A DNA stretch of 64,000 nucleotides from Diplonema papillatum (taxonomy: Eukaryota > Euglenozoa > Diplonemea > Diplonemida > Diplonemidae), in contig JAPJBO010000119.1 in assembly GCA_030068145.1 (NCBI GenBank), positions 186,001 to 250,000 on the forward strand, in the 5' to 3' direction. Positions 20,081 to 30,990 of the stretch are shown here, in pieces (within the stretch, counting starts at the first letter, position 1; each line of letters opens with the position of its first letter). The notes below the pieces were generated by a model. It ran no database searches and was not told the origin of the DNA. It saw only the letters and a program-made list of their open reading frames with translations. A program made the position numbers and the translations under genes.

Positions 20081-22180
20081 TCATGTTTGACGTCTTCGTT
20101 TAGGGTGGTCGCTGTTGTCGCTGTCTCCACCGCTCTCAAAGTGTCCGTCTTCAATATCATCTTCCGACACAGACTCGTTGCCATCATCGACAGCTAACGT
20201 GGGCGGCAACTTGTCGTCATACTCTTGCAGTTTTTTGAGCAGGGTGGGTGTTGTGCTCGAAGGACCAACTCTACTGATGCCGCGCTTCTTTGCCAAAGCA
20301 AGAAGCGCCGCGTTCGTACTTCCTGCATCGCACCCTTGGATGCGGAGACCAAGTCCTTCTTGTTCAACTTCTGTGACGCGGTGAAGCGACGAGCGTCAGC
20401 TTGCTTCATGAGGAGCTCCTTCGGCCAGTTGGTGTCATAATCGAACCGCAGTTCCACGTTCTGGCGGTACGCCTCCCGCCGTTGCTTTCTCCTGCGAGCT
20501 TTACCGGCTATCTTCTCTTTCTTGGCGAGGTAGTCCAACTTCAAGCGCTCCAGGCGTACTTTGCGATCATGGATGCTTTCGATTGCTGACGCCACCGTAT
20601 TTTCGAGGCATCTTTGCACCCGAAGTGGCGGCGTACCGTGGACGGGGAGGTGCCGCGGTGCACAACTTGGCGCGACAGCAAATGTCGAATCCGCCGGGTA
20701 CCCTGATCCGCTATTTCTCGCTTGAGCTTTCCGACCGTGCCTTCGACCAGGGATGGGCCAAGCGTTACAGGACGCGGAACAGAGGGGTCTTCCTGAGTGC
20801 AAAACCTTTGTACTTCCAAGATGAACCCGCAGGCTGCGTGGTGCAGCAGGCCTTTCAGAAAAGCCGCGTCACTTGTGTTTCGGCCGAAAAGTGGGGTGAT
20901 CGCCCGAGACGAAGTGCCTTTGCTCCATAGTACTTTCCAATTCCGTGACGTACAACGCCGTCGGGAAGGTTGGCGTTCACTTGTGTCACTGCTTCGGGAT
21001 CGGGGTATGGTTGTCTTCCAAGACAGGGACTCAGGTGTGACCCGATATTCCTGAGGAACACCCAGCTCCCTACGTCGCACCATTCTCGCAATGTCTGCTT
21101 TCATTGCAACGATGGAAAAACTTGAAAACAGCGATTTCACGATGCCAACGTGCATATGAGGTTTGTGTGATTACCATCAGCAAACCCCCACAGAGCTCTG
21201 AAGAAAGGGTACACAACAAGAGCGAAGCCTAGACCCAGCCTGCGATCTGTAGTCTGAGCATCTTGCTTCCCTAAGCGGTGCACGTTCGTCTTTGCATATG
21301 ACTGCGATACCATCTCAGGGACCTTACGGAAGAACACGAGTAGCAACTCAAGTACCGACTTTCCCGAGTTTCCAACATGGGCACTCATGCAGAACGCAGC
21401 AGCCCATGCAGGGCCAAACCTGCCGAGTGTGGCGCACTGCCACAAGAACCCCTTGACCTCTTGAATGCTGTATTCGGCGGCAAGCCATTCTTGAAACTCT
21501 GGACCGACTGACGTAATTTGCGGCCTGGCATACAGCCTTTGTCTCCTTCTCAAAGTGAAGCGACGAGATCGCTGATGTGGCAACCCGGTGCATGCGGTGG
21601 ACAACTTCAAAGACCCGCGTGCACGCGAATCCACCTAGCGTCCCCTATCGACATACACGACACAAAAACGGTCTTGCCCAAATGAGGCTTCCTCGTCCAG
21701 TACATTCAACGCAATCAGTTCGTCTGTCAACTTCGCGAAGTACTGGATCATCTTCTGGATGACCATTGACGGCATGTGATGAACGTCGAGGTGGTGCCAC
21801 AGGATTCTCCCTTCATCGTTTTTCCATGTCGCTGTAAAGTGGCCACCGGCCCGTTGCGAAGCCGGGTCTAGTGCCCAGTATCGAACTGCAGGGCGACATT
21901 GCAGTGTTGGGTTTCCTTCAGGAACTCCATATCTCGCGAGACTAGGTTCAAGGCCCAGATCTCTTCGACGCGCCGACGAGACACCTTTGCTTACCCGCTC
22001 ATGCATGAGAATATCTACGAGGGTGCGCAACCGTGTGTCGTCTGCTTCCTGGCTGCCAGCGACATAACGTTTTTCGCACTCAACCAGAACAGTTACGTCT
22101 AGGATGCGTGGGATGCCAAAGGAAAACGAAAGTGACAATGCACTCGAGTCTGGTCGAACAACATCGTCAGCCTCCATCAC
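20081..22180 (-). pseudogene. Decayed copy of the unrecognised transposase-like protein (see 61098-63458)
   Basis: The frame is broken into at least five pieces on the minus strand, but in the same order as the intact protein at 61098. Matching blocks are GGHFTATWKNDEG with IHLTATWMQG, SFGQDRFCVVYVDRG with FEQDRFCCMFTDRG, GFLWQCATLGRFGPAWAAAF with GVLWQRATTGRFGTSWAAAW, RPVTLGPSLVEGTVGKLKR with RPVKLGPSLIEGTVGSMKR, and KQADARRFTASQKLNKKDL with QQAERRGIKSCQNWSKDKL. Overall identity by eye is about 35-40% in the good blocks, so the copies are old relatives rather than recent duplicates. An acidic C-terminal tail with SEDDIEDGHF and a KRRR end also parallels the intact copy. Frameshifts make it a pseudogene. 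Confidence 0.8.
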
Positions 22181-22364
22181 TTCTCCTTTTCTCTTGGCAA
22201 ACCCCCATTTTCACATTTCTTTCGCTCCCAGTGCTCAAATGTCATTCAAAAGGCTGCATGAAAGGAAAAAACCCGTCTGAAATGCATTACCCCCTAGCCG
22301 AAACCCGGGTTCCTGGAAAAATCCCGAGCGCCGGAAAAAATAATTTTTGGACACCCCGTTCGAG

Positions 22365-22435
22365 TTTTCCGTAGTTCTTCCGTAGTTCTATCATGGTTTC
22401 ACCATATATGGATCACACCATATTTTGGAGCCTTC
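22365..22435 (-). repeat. ACTACGGAAGAACTACGGAA motif upstream of the decayed transposase-like gene
   Basis: Read on the minus strand: ATATGGTGTGATCC, then AACCATGATAGAACTACGG, AAGAACTACGGAAAACT and GGGGTGTCC. It matches 59180-59255 on the plus strand, which stands in the same position relative to the intact copy. It may be a terminal or subterminal repeat of that element. Confidence 0.55.
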
Positions 22436-23024
22436 GCTGGAACTCAAATGTGTGTGTTGTAGACCTGTTTTCACGTGGTGCCTTCCTGTGCGGGAGGCGT
22501 CCACGACTCCTTCATGGTGGTGTTGTTTATACCGCAACACGTCTCCGCTGGTGAGCGCATTTTCGCACATTCCTTGCATCGGGGCTTCATGTGTAGCGTG
22601 CATATCTCGCCGGGGCGTGATGTGTTCACCGCGTCCTCCGCGTCCTCCTTGGGCCTTCTTCGGTTGCGACTCTCTGCACGCTTCTGCGCCTGAAATTGTT
22701 TACCATCTCCGCCCTCCCCTTCTAGTCGGCCTCCTTGTGCCCATCCTGCGGGGTAGGCTTCCTCCGGGACAAAGGTTGCCGCCCATTCCAGGTGTTGGGG
22801 ACCCGTTTTAACGTGGTGCCTCCCTTCACGGAAGTACGACCACGTGTGTGCGTGTGTTGGAATTCAATCTCGGGTAACCCCTGAAGCGGAGTATAGCCCA
22901 ACGTGTGTGCGTGTGTGTGTTTCAATAGGTCGCTTACATTCGCTGCTGACCTGCTGCGATACTCTCTAGTGCAGATGCGGGCTGAGACGGCTGTTCATTC
23001 CTTCATTCGGTTGCAGATCCTACT

Positions 23025-23120
23025 ACACGGTGGAATTTAGCCTCAGAAGCTGGAGTCAAAAGCTGGGGGCTTTCACACCCGCTTTTCGGGGTGTGGGATG
23101 GACTTCACCGTGTAGGGGGT
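23025..23120. mobile_element. Tiny CACGGTG-ended TIR element, about 90 bp
   Basis: CTACACGGTGGAA at the left and TTCACCGTGTAGG at the right are inverted repeats, with an internal hairpin (GCTTTCACACCCGC / GGGGTGTGGGATGG). No coding capacity. Confidence 0.6.
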
Positions 23121-23302
23121 ACGAGCGCTACGAGTTATGGGCATTCATGATGCGACTGGCTGACGCGACTCTAATCCATCGATCTTGCCTGTGAAGCCTC
23201 TAATCCATCTATTTCAAAGAGCAGATTGACAGTGCGGCGAGTGTGCGTTGATCGTTCAGCGAAAACAGAACGCGGGTAAAAAGCAGAAGCACAGCCGACT
23301 AT

Positions 23303-23460
23303 CTATCTCAAAGTACAGGAGGTCGAGACGTACAGAAGGTGCAAACAGTGCAGCTGCATGTTTCGCGAAACTGCTGCTCTGTCGACATCTTCAACAGCGG
23401 AGGCTGCTGCAGCCACAGGCGACAAGCCACGGGACTCTTCTTTTGCTTTTTCGAAAGACG
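23303..23460 (-). CDS. Coiled-coil protein, probable terminal exon 3
   Basis: The acceptor ACATAGTGCAG at 23461 opens in the phase required by exon 2 (SASFEKAKEESRGLSPVAAA, then SAVEDVDRAAVSRNMQ) and reaches a TAG at 23303. With it the three exons sum to 783 nt, exactly 261 codons including stop. A GTACGT inside the exon at 23333 could be a donor to a further exon. Support is splice phase and composition only. Confidence 0.45.
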
Positions 23461-24091
23461 CTGCACTATGTACAAGCCGCGAGCGACTCTCAGGAACACT
23501 CGCTCTTCCGCACCTGTGTGGCGGAACTTTTCGGTTCAACCGCGGACGGTAGGGGCCCACTTTTCCCTGTCGCCACTGTTGATGCTCCCAGTTGGGCAGT
23601 GACCGAGGGAGCGCACACTACTTGTAGTGTGTACACATCGACCACTGGGCTAGGCTGGCCCTGGTCCACGCCGGATGCCGCAACCCCTTAACCCGGGCGG
23701 CGGCGCTTTGGCATGAGCCAGGAACCTCAAGGGGTGCAGCGCGAGAGGCATCATCCACGCTTCAAAGGCCAACACACTAGTTGTAGGTGTGTACACATCG
23801 TACGCTACGTATCACCTCACGAAATGAGCTTTTGTGAGCACACAGGCGGTGTGGCTCGTTCGAGGTGGGCCATCTGAAGATGCGGATTATTTTCCTCACC
23901 AGGGGTCCCGCTCGCGTAGCACATGTTGGCAGGTGGAAGCCACCTGCTGCAGCGGTAACGTTTTGAGGTGCGGGGGCAGGTCCGGTCGCATCAAATCTCG
24001 TCGTGGGTGGAGTAGGCATCCGGCCTGCGAGGCGCACCGACGACGCCTGTCGAGCAGCGGTCGCTGCTTTGACAAAGAGCGATCGAAACAC

Positions 24092-24385
24092 CGCTGCGGA
24101 GGCTGTCGAAATACGTACGCTCCGCCTCGTGCGCCGCGACAAGGCCTTCGAGCTCGCGGTGCTGCTTGGCAAGGGCTTCCTTCAGTTCCGCAGCCTTGCG
24201 CCTCGTATCCGCCAGGGCTGCTTCCTCAGCCGCAACGCGCTGCTTCAGCGCTTCGATCTCCCTCCGGTCTTCGGCTTCCTTCTGCTCCTGCTCGCTTGCT
24301 TGCAGGCGAAGGCGGTCGCCGTTCGCGATCTCCGTCTTCAGCTGCTTACTCTGTGCCACGCCGCTTTGGTGCAGTTCCGAGACAG
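24092..24385 (-). CDS. Coiled-coil protein, exon 2
   Basis: The acceptor AACATCCACCAG at 24386 opens a 294-nt exon coding KTEIANGDRLRLQASEQEQK and REIEALKQRVAAEEAALADT, then RRKAAELKEALAKQHRELEG, a continuous charged coiled coil. The end is uncertain: a donor GTGTTTCG at 24091 gives the best protein join to exon 3, while a stronger-looking GTACGTAT donor at 24118 is in the same phase. Intron 1 before it is 5.4 kb and full of repeats. Confidence 0.65.
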
Positions 24386-24454
24386 CTGGTGGATGTTTGA
24401 AAAAGTTGGCGTTCTAAAGTCTCCGGTCGGCTGAATAATGAAGAAAAAAAAAAG

Positions 24455-24625
24455 AGACTGCACGGTGCCTTGGTCATCGAAAAAACAGTGCCATGGCCAG
24501 TCATCGTTATCTTACTAGTGAAAATGGCTTGCTAGTGCCACTAAGAAGAATGGCTACGAGTCATGTGGCTAGTACGATCACTTGAACATGACTAGTGACT
24601 GGCAGCACTAGTGCACCGTGTAAGA
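24455..24625. mobile_element. CACGGTG-ended short TIR element
   Basis: It runs from CTGCACGGTGCC at the left to CTAGTGCACCGTGTAAG at the right. The interior has CACTAGT/ACTAGTG palindromes like those at 9036-9190. No coding capacity. Confidence 0.6.
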
Positions 24626-25261
24626 TCCCCCCACTAGTTAGGGAAAGGCGACGCGACTCTGGGGGTGAGGGGTGGGCCACACGACGGGCGAACCTGTCCG
24701 TGCGGTGTGACAGCCGCCTCGCTTCTCCAGGCCACGGGATACGCAGAGGAAGGGAGAGAGAGAGAGACGAGTTAGAGTGCAGGGACCATCTCTGCGGGGA
24801 GTATCCGGTCTGTCCCGTACTACTACGGCGGGCGTAAGTCGTTACGTCGTAGGCGCGGTGCGAGCCGCGGCCTGCCATAGATGATGATTGCACCGGTGGT
24901 GGCGCAGCCGGGGGCGTTCTGACTGACGGGCGAGACCGCCTGGCAGGCGTGTGTTGACACGCGGGCTCTTCTCCTTTTGGCAATAGCCCGCCCTATGGCG
25001 GCGGCTAGCATCTTGACGGAGAATCTCAACTCCCACTGGAACCCAGTTCGGGAAAAGGGGTCCTCCCCTCCTGGAAGCTCTAGAGCTCCAGGAGGACCGA
25101 AGGATCACTACCTACGGGGGGGGTTTTTTTCATCCGGGACAAAATTCAACACAGCCACCGGAGGTGGTCCAGAAGCCGGAAGTTCCCATCTTTTGATACT
25201 TTCTGTAGTTGTGTGCTCAGTACGGGACCCCGAGGCATAGTGGCCAAACGATTCGCGTGCG

Positions 25262-25300
25262 ATAATAGCTATCGCAGCATTATCGCATTATCGCACAAAA
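25262..25300. repeat. AGCTATCGCAGCATTATCGCATTATCGC short repeats
   Basis: GCGATAATAGC and its complement, with ATTATCGC three times. A small palindromic cluster. Confidence 0.4.
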
Positions 25301-25519
25301 TCGTCTTCTTGTTGCGTTAGTGGTTGGTCCGGTTTTGAGGTGTGAGAGTGCCTACCTTGGTCCCCCATGAGTAGGAAGCCGACATGCATCCCGTAAACGG
25401 CACACATGCCGGGCTCCTCTCAAAGCGGGTCACAGGCCCACCTGCCCTACGCGAGGCACGTGCCCAAGTCTCGTGCAGGACTACTGTAGCAGTCTCCAAG
25501 TTTGCACCTTCCTCAACTG

Positions 25520-25760
25520 CACGGTGGACCGGTCAAGGGCTGGTGCGGTCAATGACCGCACCACCGCAATAATGTTGACCGGTACCTTGCGGTCATTGAC
25601 CGGTAGGGTACTGGTCATTGACCGCAACATTGCGGTCAATAACCGGTACTTATGACAGTTTGCAAGGTAAAAATAGGCAGCAAAGTGTACCCATGCAAGG
25701 CCTAATTCTCGAAGTACGCACTTTCAACTATACGTACCCCCCCCCGTGTAAGTGGCTCAC
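25520..25760. mobile_element. CACGGTGGACCGG element with GCGGTCAATGACCGC units
   Basis: The left end TGCACGGTGGACCGGTCAAG is shared with 14194. The interior has several GGTCAATGACCG and TTGACCGGTA palindromes. The right end is probably CCCCCGTGTAAG near 25751, an imperfect version of CACCGTGTA. Confidence 0.55.
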
Positions 25761-26790
25761 CCTTTTTACCCGTGAAAGCGTCTCAAACCGACCTCGCAGA
25801 GGGGTGAGACACTTTCACGGGCAGCTGACAGTTTTTTGATTGGCAACGAGCCTGGTGGTGTAGTTCTCTCAAACGATGCGACGGTGAGCCCGTGCGAAGA
25901 AAGACACGGGACGCCACGCACCTTTCCATCGTAACAGACGATGTAAAACCCAAGGTTGACTGTCGACCTTTGCAAACTCTTCGATGCAACGAGTGCCTCC
26001 AGTCTCGCAAAGAGTTGTGTCCGGCGTACACAAAAATTAGTGTGGCGTCCACTATTATGAGAACAGATGATTTCAACAGGAAGGCAGCCTTTGCAAATAG
26101 CACAATATCTCTTCAACGAGAGAAAGTGCGAACAAAGGCTGCGAGTGCACAAACAAAGGCAAGTTGGCGACAAAGATTCTACTTGTCGACAGCGGAGTCG
26201 CAAACTTTGCCTCTCCTGTTGATAATATGATGGTCAACCACGCATGAAATGAAAATCAAAGACTGGCAAATGAAAGAGATTGGTATTCTTTAATAATTAT
26301 AATTTAGTTAAGGCAAGACCGCTAATCACTAGAGTGAGTCAATCACATTCTGAATCGGAGCAGCACTCCGCTTTAGTGACATAGCTAACTAATCTGGCAT
26401 GACCTCGCCTCGATAATCTCAAATGGCAAGGGATCGTTAGCGCTTCAAGAAGAGGGATGTCAATTAGAAGGTACGCCCTCGGGGAAGGCAAGGAGGATCA
26501 CGAAGTGGACCCGCCAGCGCCAGCACCACCAGACCACTAGTGCCTGTGAGCCCGCAAATCCCCTTATTTCCAGCGTTATTTAGAGTTAAAGTCGCTTGAA
26601 ATTCCGGGGGTTTAGGGTCTCCGTGTGACCGTTCATGAATGGGTTCTCTTAGAGCAAGAAAGGGCTATGTGGTTACGGGTTGTATATTTAGTGCACGCTT
26701 TCGTTATGGGTTATGGCTACGGACTGTTTGTGACCGACACCAAGTACATTCCTTCGTGGAGTGTAGTCTTGGGCCCCCCACGTTCTACAA

Positions 26791-26875
26791 GTTGAGCATT
26801 GAGTTCTTTAAGGTGCAAGTGCCATCAAGGCAGGCGAGCACTGTTCACGGGCTAGTGTTACTTTATGACGTCGTC
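26791..26875 (-). repeat. 3'-tail-like sequence of the non-LTR element family
   Basis: GTTGAGCATTGAGTTCTTTA and the following GCAGGCGAGCACTG, then ATGACGTCGTC, align in order with 40545-40635, which spans the 54-bp repeat and the last codons of the non-LTR ORF (DDVI then stop). The minus ORF here also ends DDVI-K-stop. Probably the 3' remnant of a 5'-truncated related copy. Confidence 0.5.
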
Positions 26876-26945
26876 CGTCGGGAGAGTCAAGCCTCTACGG
26901 CCAACCGGAGACTTTAAAATACCGACCTTCTTACCCACAAATAGA

Positions 26946-27429
26946 CACATATAAACGCGGACAACAGATCGGTACGGGCTACAAGGCAACCCCTGCTCAA
27001 CTACCCCGCGACCGACCACCCACCGGGGGCCGAAGCGCCCGGCCAAGAAAGCAGCGGCGCGGCAACGCACGCGAACGGCGCGGTACCTCACCAGCTCACC
27101 AACCTCCCCGCCTTCATCACCGTCATCATCACCGTCGCCCAAGACGTCATCAACGGGGAACATCATCCCCATACAAACAACCCTTCCGCGCACGCCAACC
27201 GGCGAGCCCAAAGACGCGCCTCCCAGAAGGAGGCGGAAGCGACCCCTGCAGGAGTCCTCGAAGCTCGCATCCCCGACAGGGAAGCCACGAAGATCGAAGC
27301 GATCGCGGCAGGCCGTGAACAACTCTACGCTCGATCACGAAATGGAATGCCTGACTTCTTCCCCATCGTCGACCCGGAAACAGCCAAACCGGCCCGGAAA
27401 GTCCGCACCGCGAAAGCGAGCGGGAATTG
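26946..27429 (+). CDS. Unrecognised open frame, possibly a broken or terminal exon
   Basis: A 160-codon frame without early ATG. The 3' half looks protein-like (AGVLEARIPDREATKIEAI, AAGREQLYARSRNGMPDFF, PIVDPETAKPARKVRTAK, then stop at 27429). The other plus frame across the same stretch reads as Ser/Pro/Arg-rich low-complexity sequence with a GTAAGG donor at 27477. The region is in intron 1 of the coiled-coil gene on the opposite strand. It could be a retroelement remnant or a nested gene. Confidence 0.3.
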
Positions 27430-27757
27430 AACTTGACTTGGAAATGACTAGTTTGACCACATCCTCATCATCGTTGGGTAAGGAGGGGGTTGAGAGGGTT
27501 GAGAAAAGTGGAGGGTGCTGCTCGTTTCGGGTGATGTGTCACTCCGTTGTGAAACCTTGTGAAGTCCCCTAACGCGTTTAGGGGGTCTTTGGTAGAAACA
27601 CGAAAATGACAGGTGCTTCGTTTTGTTTGTGCATGTCGGTTGATCGTTTACCCACTTGTGCTTATAGAAATTCTGATCAACCACCACCCAAACACGCTGC
27701 CTACGTTTTCTTCAGCCTGCACACTCCGTTGAAGGGCAACCCCGCAAGATTATTAGT

Positions 27758-28550
27758 AGGTGAATTTCCCTTATATCCCACCACTTCAAATTTTGTTCCC
27801 TTATATCCCAATGGGACAACAAATTTTGTTCCCTTATATCCCAATGGGATTACCTTGGGCAAGGCAATCCCATTGGGATATAAGGGAACAAAATTTGTTG
27901 GTTGGGATATAAGGGAACAAAATTTGTTGTCCCATTGGGATATGAGGGAACAAAATTTGTGGTCATGACGATTTTTGGGGGACCCCTTTAAAAAATTTTC
28001 CCGGGGGTCAAAGTGACTATTCGGGGACGTTTGGTGCCGTTGAAACAAAAAATTCCAATTCTGAGGCTGCGTTTACCTCCAAAATGAGGTTTCAATTTCT
28101 CAAATTTTACTGCCACTTCGGCCCTTGTGGTCATGCGGCCAGAGGAAGAGGAAGCAACCGTCGTAACAAGATTGGCAGCAGGACCAGCACCAGCAATTTC
28201 AATCCTGGAAGCAGTCAGCACATGTTTAGCACTGCCCTACTTCGCATCCGGTTGCGCTGCAGCTTCTTGCATGTTGCGTGTTTTACGTTACGGATAAATT
28301 GGCCGATTTTTTCCATCTGCATGAGCCCCGCGTGCTCGTGCACCCGTATCCTTTTTTACACTCTGCTCAACGACGCCTTTTCTTTTCGGGAGGGCAAAGA
28401 GGGAAGGGAGGGGTAATATTGCATCGTCCTGCGTAAAGTCATCTGCACCATGATCGACGGAATTCGCTCTCTAAGTACGGAGTCAAGTCTCGTCTGTATA
28501 CGCGATGCGGTTTACCGAAGCCATCGAGCGCCACGGCCAGGGATGGATAC
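27758..28550 (+). mobile_element. Palindromic MITE plus downstream unit, copy 1
   Basis: 27758-27965 is a large palindrome of units TTTTGTTCCCTTATATCCC(A) arranged around CCTTGGGCAAGG. It continues into a non-palindromic block (GTCATGACGA, GGGGGACCCCTTT, GGGGACGTTTGGTGCCGTTG and so on) to about 28550. The whole unit recurs at 45566-46060 with two internal deletions. Confidence 0.8.
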
Positions 28551-28587
28551 GTTTACTCGCTGATCGATGCTACGGCAGTTCCGCAAA

Positions 28588-28987
28588 CCCACTATGCAGC
28601 CTGAGTTCAGCCCCGCGCATCTACGCTCACAAGGCAACCCATGATCACTTCGGTGTGAGGGATCAGTCCTGACCGAGCCTAATGCCTGCCGGGCGCCTGC
28701 TCCGTTGCGGTGTTTGCTTTTCTGACCAATGCGTTCCACGTCTGAAGGGTCCTTGCGTTAAGTTCGCGCCTTCTGTGGGTATACAGACTTGATCACGACT
28801 TTTGGAAACGAAGCTTACTCTTGAGATCCGGTGTGGAGGGCCATTGTTACCTGACAAAACCCACTCATGCAGCCTGAGTTCAGCCCCGCGCATCTACGCT
28901 CACAAGGCAACCCGTGATCACTTCGGTGTGAGGGATCAGTCCTGACCGAGCCTATTGCCTGCCGGGCGCCTGCTCCGTTGCGGTGTT
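28588..28987 (+). repeat. Direct duplication of about 130 bp, 271 bp apart
   Basis: 28590-28720 and 28861-28987 both read GCAGCCTGAGTTCAGCCCCG, GCGCATCTACGCTCACAAGG, then GGATCAGTCCTGACCGAGCC and GCCGGGCGCCTGCTCCGTTG, with one or two differences. Between them is a spacer unrelated to either copy. Further right a 25-bp (C/T)CCTGTGATTCGT(A/G)  motif is also doubled (29030, 29080). Confidence 0.8.
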
Positions 28988-29244
28988 TTGAAAACTTGGT
29001 AACTTTGTGCTCAGCGGTCCTACGAATCATGTTCCACGTCCTGTGATTCGTACTTTCAAACTTAATCCATGAATCATGTCCTACCTCCTGTGATTCGTGT
29101 GGACTTTTAACAACCTTGTACCTTCCTACAGCAGGACAGGTTCTGCATCTGTTCATTGGGTAACTAATTTTGTTCCCGTTCTTCCCATTGAAAGAAACCA
29201 AGAACCTAGAAGACCCACCCTTCCTGTTGATCTTGCAGCACCAA

Positions 29245-29560
29245 CCGCCAGGGCTTGGTCTGGTCAGGCAGTCCAGGCTGGTCGGACTCTGGGTCAGCCG
29301 GACTAGACTGGTCAGGCTCCAGCCTCCAGCCTGCCAAGCTTGTCGGACTGTCTGGTCTGTCCAGGCTGTCTGGTCAGTCCGGGCTGGTCGGACTGACTGG
29401 TGGTCAGGCTGTCCAGGCTGTCTGGTTTGTCCAGGCTGGTCGGACTGTCTGGTCAGTCCGGGCTGGTTGGACTGACCGGTCTGGTCAGGCTGTCCAGGCT
29501 GTCCAGGCTGTCTGGTCTGTCCAGGCTGGTCGGACTGACTGGTGGCCAGGTTCTGTGGTC
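29245..29560. repeat. GCTGGTCGGACTG / CAGGCTGTCTGGT minisatellite
   Basis: About 300 bp of variants of CTGTCCAGGCTG, GGTCAGTCCGGGCTGGTCGG and ACTGACTGGTGGTCAGG, with an apparent higher-order period of about 115 bp. It borders the MITE at 29561. Confidence 0.85.
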
Positions 29561-29735
29561 AACAAATTTTGTTCCCTTATATCCCAATGGGACAACAAAT
29601 TTTGTTCCCTTATATCCCAACCAACAAATTTTGTTCCCTTATATCCCAATGGGATTGCCTTGCCCAAGGCAATCCCATTGGGATATAAGGGAACAAAATT
29701 TCAAGTGTTGGGATATAAGGGAATTACACCTTATT
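29561..29735. mobile_element. Palindromic GGGATATAAGGGAACAAAAT MITE, copy 2
   Basis: A near-perfect palindrome around CCTTGCCCAAGG, with arms of TTTTGTTCCCTTATATCCCA units. It lacks the downstream unit present in copies 1 and 3. It lies directly outside the 3' end of exon 1 of the coiled-coil gene (in its intron 1). Confidence 0.8.
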
Positions 29736-29778
29736 AGTACTGAAAGCCTCTAGGTATCGACATAAAACCGTAACATAC

Positions 29779-30109
29779 CGTTGTTGAGCTGTTTGGCGTG
29801 CGCGGAGAAGAGCTCGTACTCCAGCTTTGCATGGATGAGGCGCATTCTGAGCTCGAGGTGCACCTGTTCTTCCAGCGCCACTTGCTTGCTGGTGCGGCCT
29901 TCCGCCTTTTCAATGTGCTTGAGGGCGACGACCAGCTTCCTGTGCCGCTCCTTCAGCGCCTTCATCGTTTTCATGTGCTTCTGCACCTTGGTCGCCTCAG
30001 TCGACACCAGCGTCCGCGAGACCGAGCATTTGGCGAGGCCCTTCCGCAGCTCGCTCAGAACGTCGTCGGGCCCAGATCCATCAGAAAGCAACGCCGGGAT
30101 GTCGCTCAT
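29779..30109 (-). CDS. Coiled-coil protein, exon 1
   Basis: ATG at 30109 opens a 110-codon exon rich in Glu, Lys, Leu and Ala (VQKHMKTMKALKERHRKL, VALKHIEKAEGRTSKQ, LELRMRLIHAKLEYEL) that ends QLNN before a GTATGTTA donor at 29778, phase 1. It joins in phase to exon 2 at 24385, giving QLNNAVSELHQSGVAQSKQL, which continues the heptad pattern. No domain beyond coiled coil is recognised. The deduced protein of three exons has 260 residues. It could be a cytoskeletal or basal-body component, but that is only a guess. Confidence 0.7.
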
Positions 30110-30494
30110 GCAACGGGGCCGCGCCTCCTCTCTAGCCGCGCGATTCCTCGACGCCCGCTCCCCCGCAATTGTCGTGGATTGTCGTGGTGGTGGTGGTGGT
30201 GGTGGTCCTGTGCACCCCGTCGGCCCGCCCCGTATATTGGGATTCCTTTTTTTGGGTGCAAGTTCACATAGAGATCCGGGGTTTTATAGTCGCCGGGTGC
30301 GAAGGTTCCTTTAAGGTATCGTATGTTAGTGTGCGTATCGTATCGGCGGTAGTGGCCGTACGTGTGCTTGTGCGTGTGTCATGTTGCCTATTGCCGCCTA
30401 TTCGACTTTTTGTGTTGTCGGCGATGAAGGCTTGTCGGTTGTCCGGGTGGGTTCCTTTCGTGCTACCGTCGATCCCGAGGGACGATCAGTTTGG

Positions 30495-30665
30495 TGTCCA
30501 CCTTTTCCTAAAAGGCGACACTAACACGGGAAGCCGTTGGTGATGAGACATTCTCCATGCGAATACAGAGAACCCTATTGAGAACCGTCTTCCCGTGTTC
30601 GTGTCGCCTCGCGTTTTCAGGCAAAAGGCGACACTGACAAGGGCTAAACGGAGGCGACACTAACA
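30495..30665. repeat. Inverted AGGCGACACTAACACGGGAAG repeat
   Basis: AAAGGCGACACTAACACGGG at 30510 and the inverted CCCGTGTTCGTGTCGCCT at 30593, followed by two more direct copies (GGCGACACTGACAAGG, GAGGCGACACTAACACGG). Probably a small foldback element. Confidence 0.6.
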
Positions 30666-30724
30666 CGGAGGGGGGGTAGGTACACAGTTTCATGCCGGGA
30701 TTCCGAAACACGTGCCTTAGGTAC

Positions 30725-30990
30725 ACCACGTACTTGTCATACGTATGCCAAGTACATAATATTATGACAAGTACATGTACTTGTCATATGACAAGTACAT
30801 ACTTGTCTGGCTGAGAAAAGTATGGTATACAACCCAATACTCGCAAACAGTATTAATTCGAGCGACAACTGACGGATCAAGCTCTGTGACAGAAGAAACA
30901 AAGACGGAAAGCTCTCCCAGTCCCTGCACCTAGGTCCCAACAAACAACGTACTTGTCATACGCATGACAAGTACGTTGTCATGTAGTAGG
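30725..30990. repeat. ACGTACTTGTCAT palindrome element
   Basis: Three clusters of ACTTGTCATACG(T/C)ATGACAAGT-like palindromes (30730-30810 and 30948-30985) flank about 130 bp of other sequence. ACGTACTTGTCAT also occurs once at 38753. Likely a short foldback element. Confidence 0.6.

Noticed and set aside
26858..27322. Minus ORF of 154 codons with an Asp/Glu-rich stretch
   Set aside because: It is the complement of the Ser/Pro/Arg-rich plus frames; only its last codons (DDVIK) match the retroelement tail.
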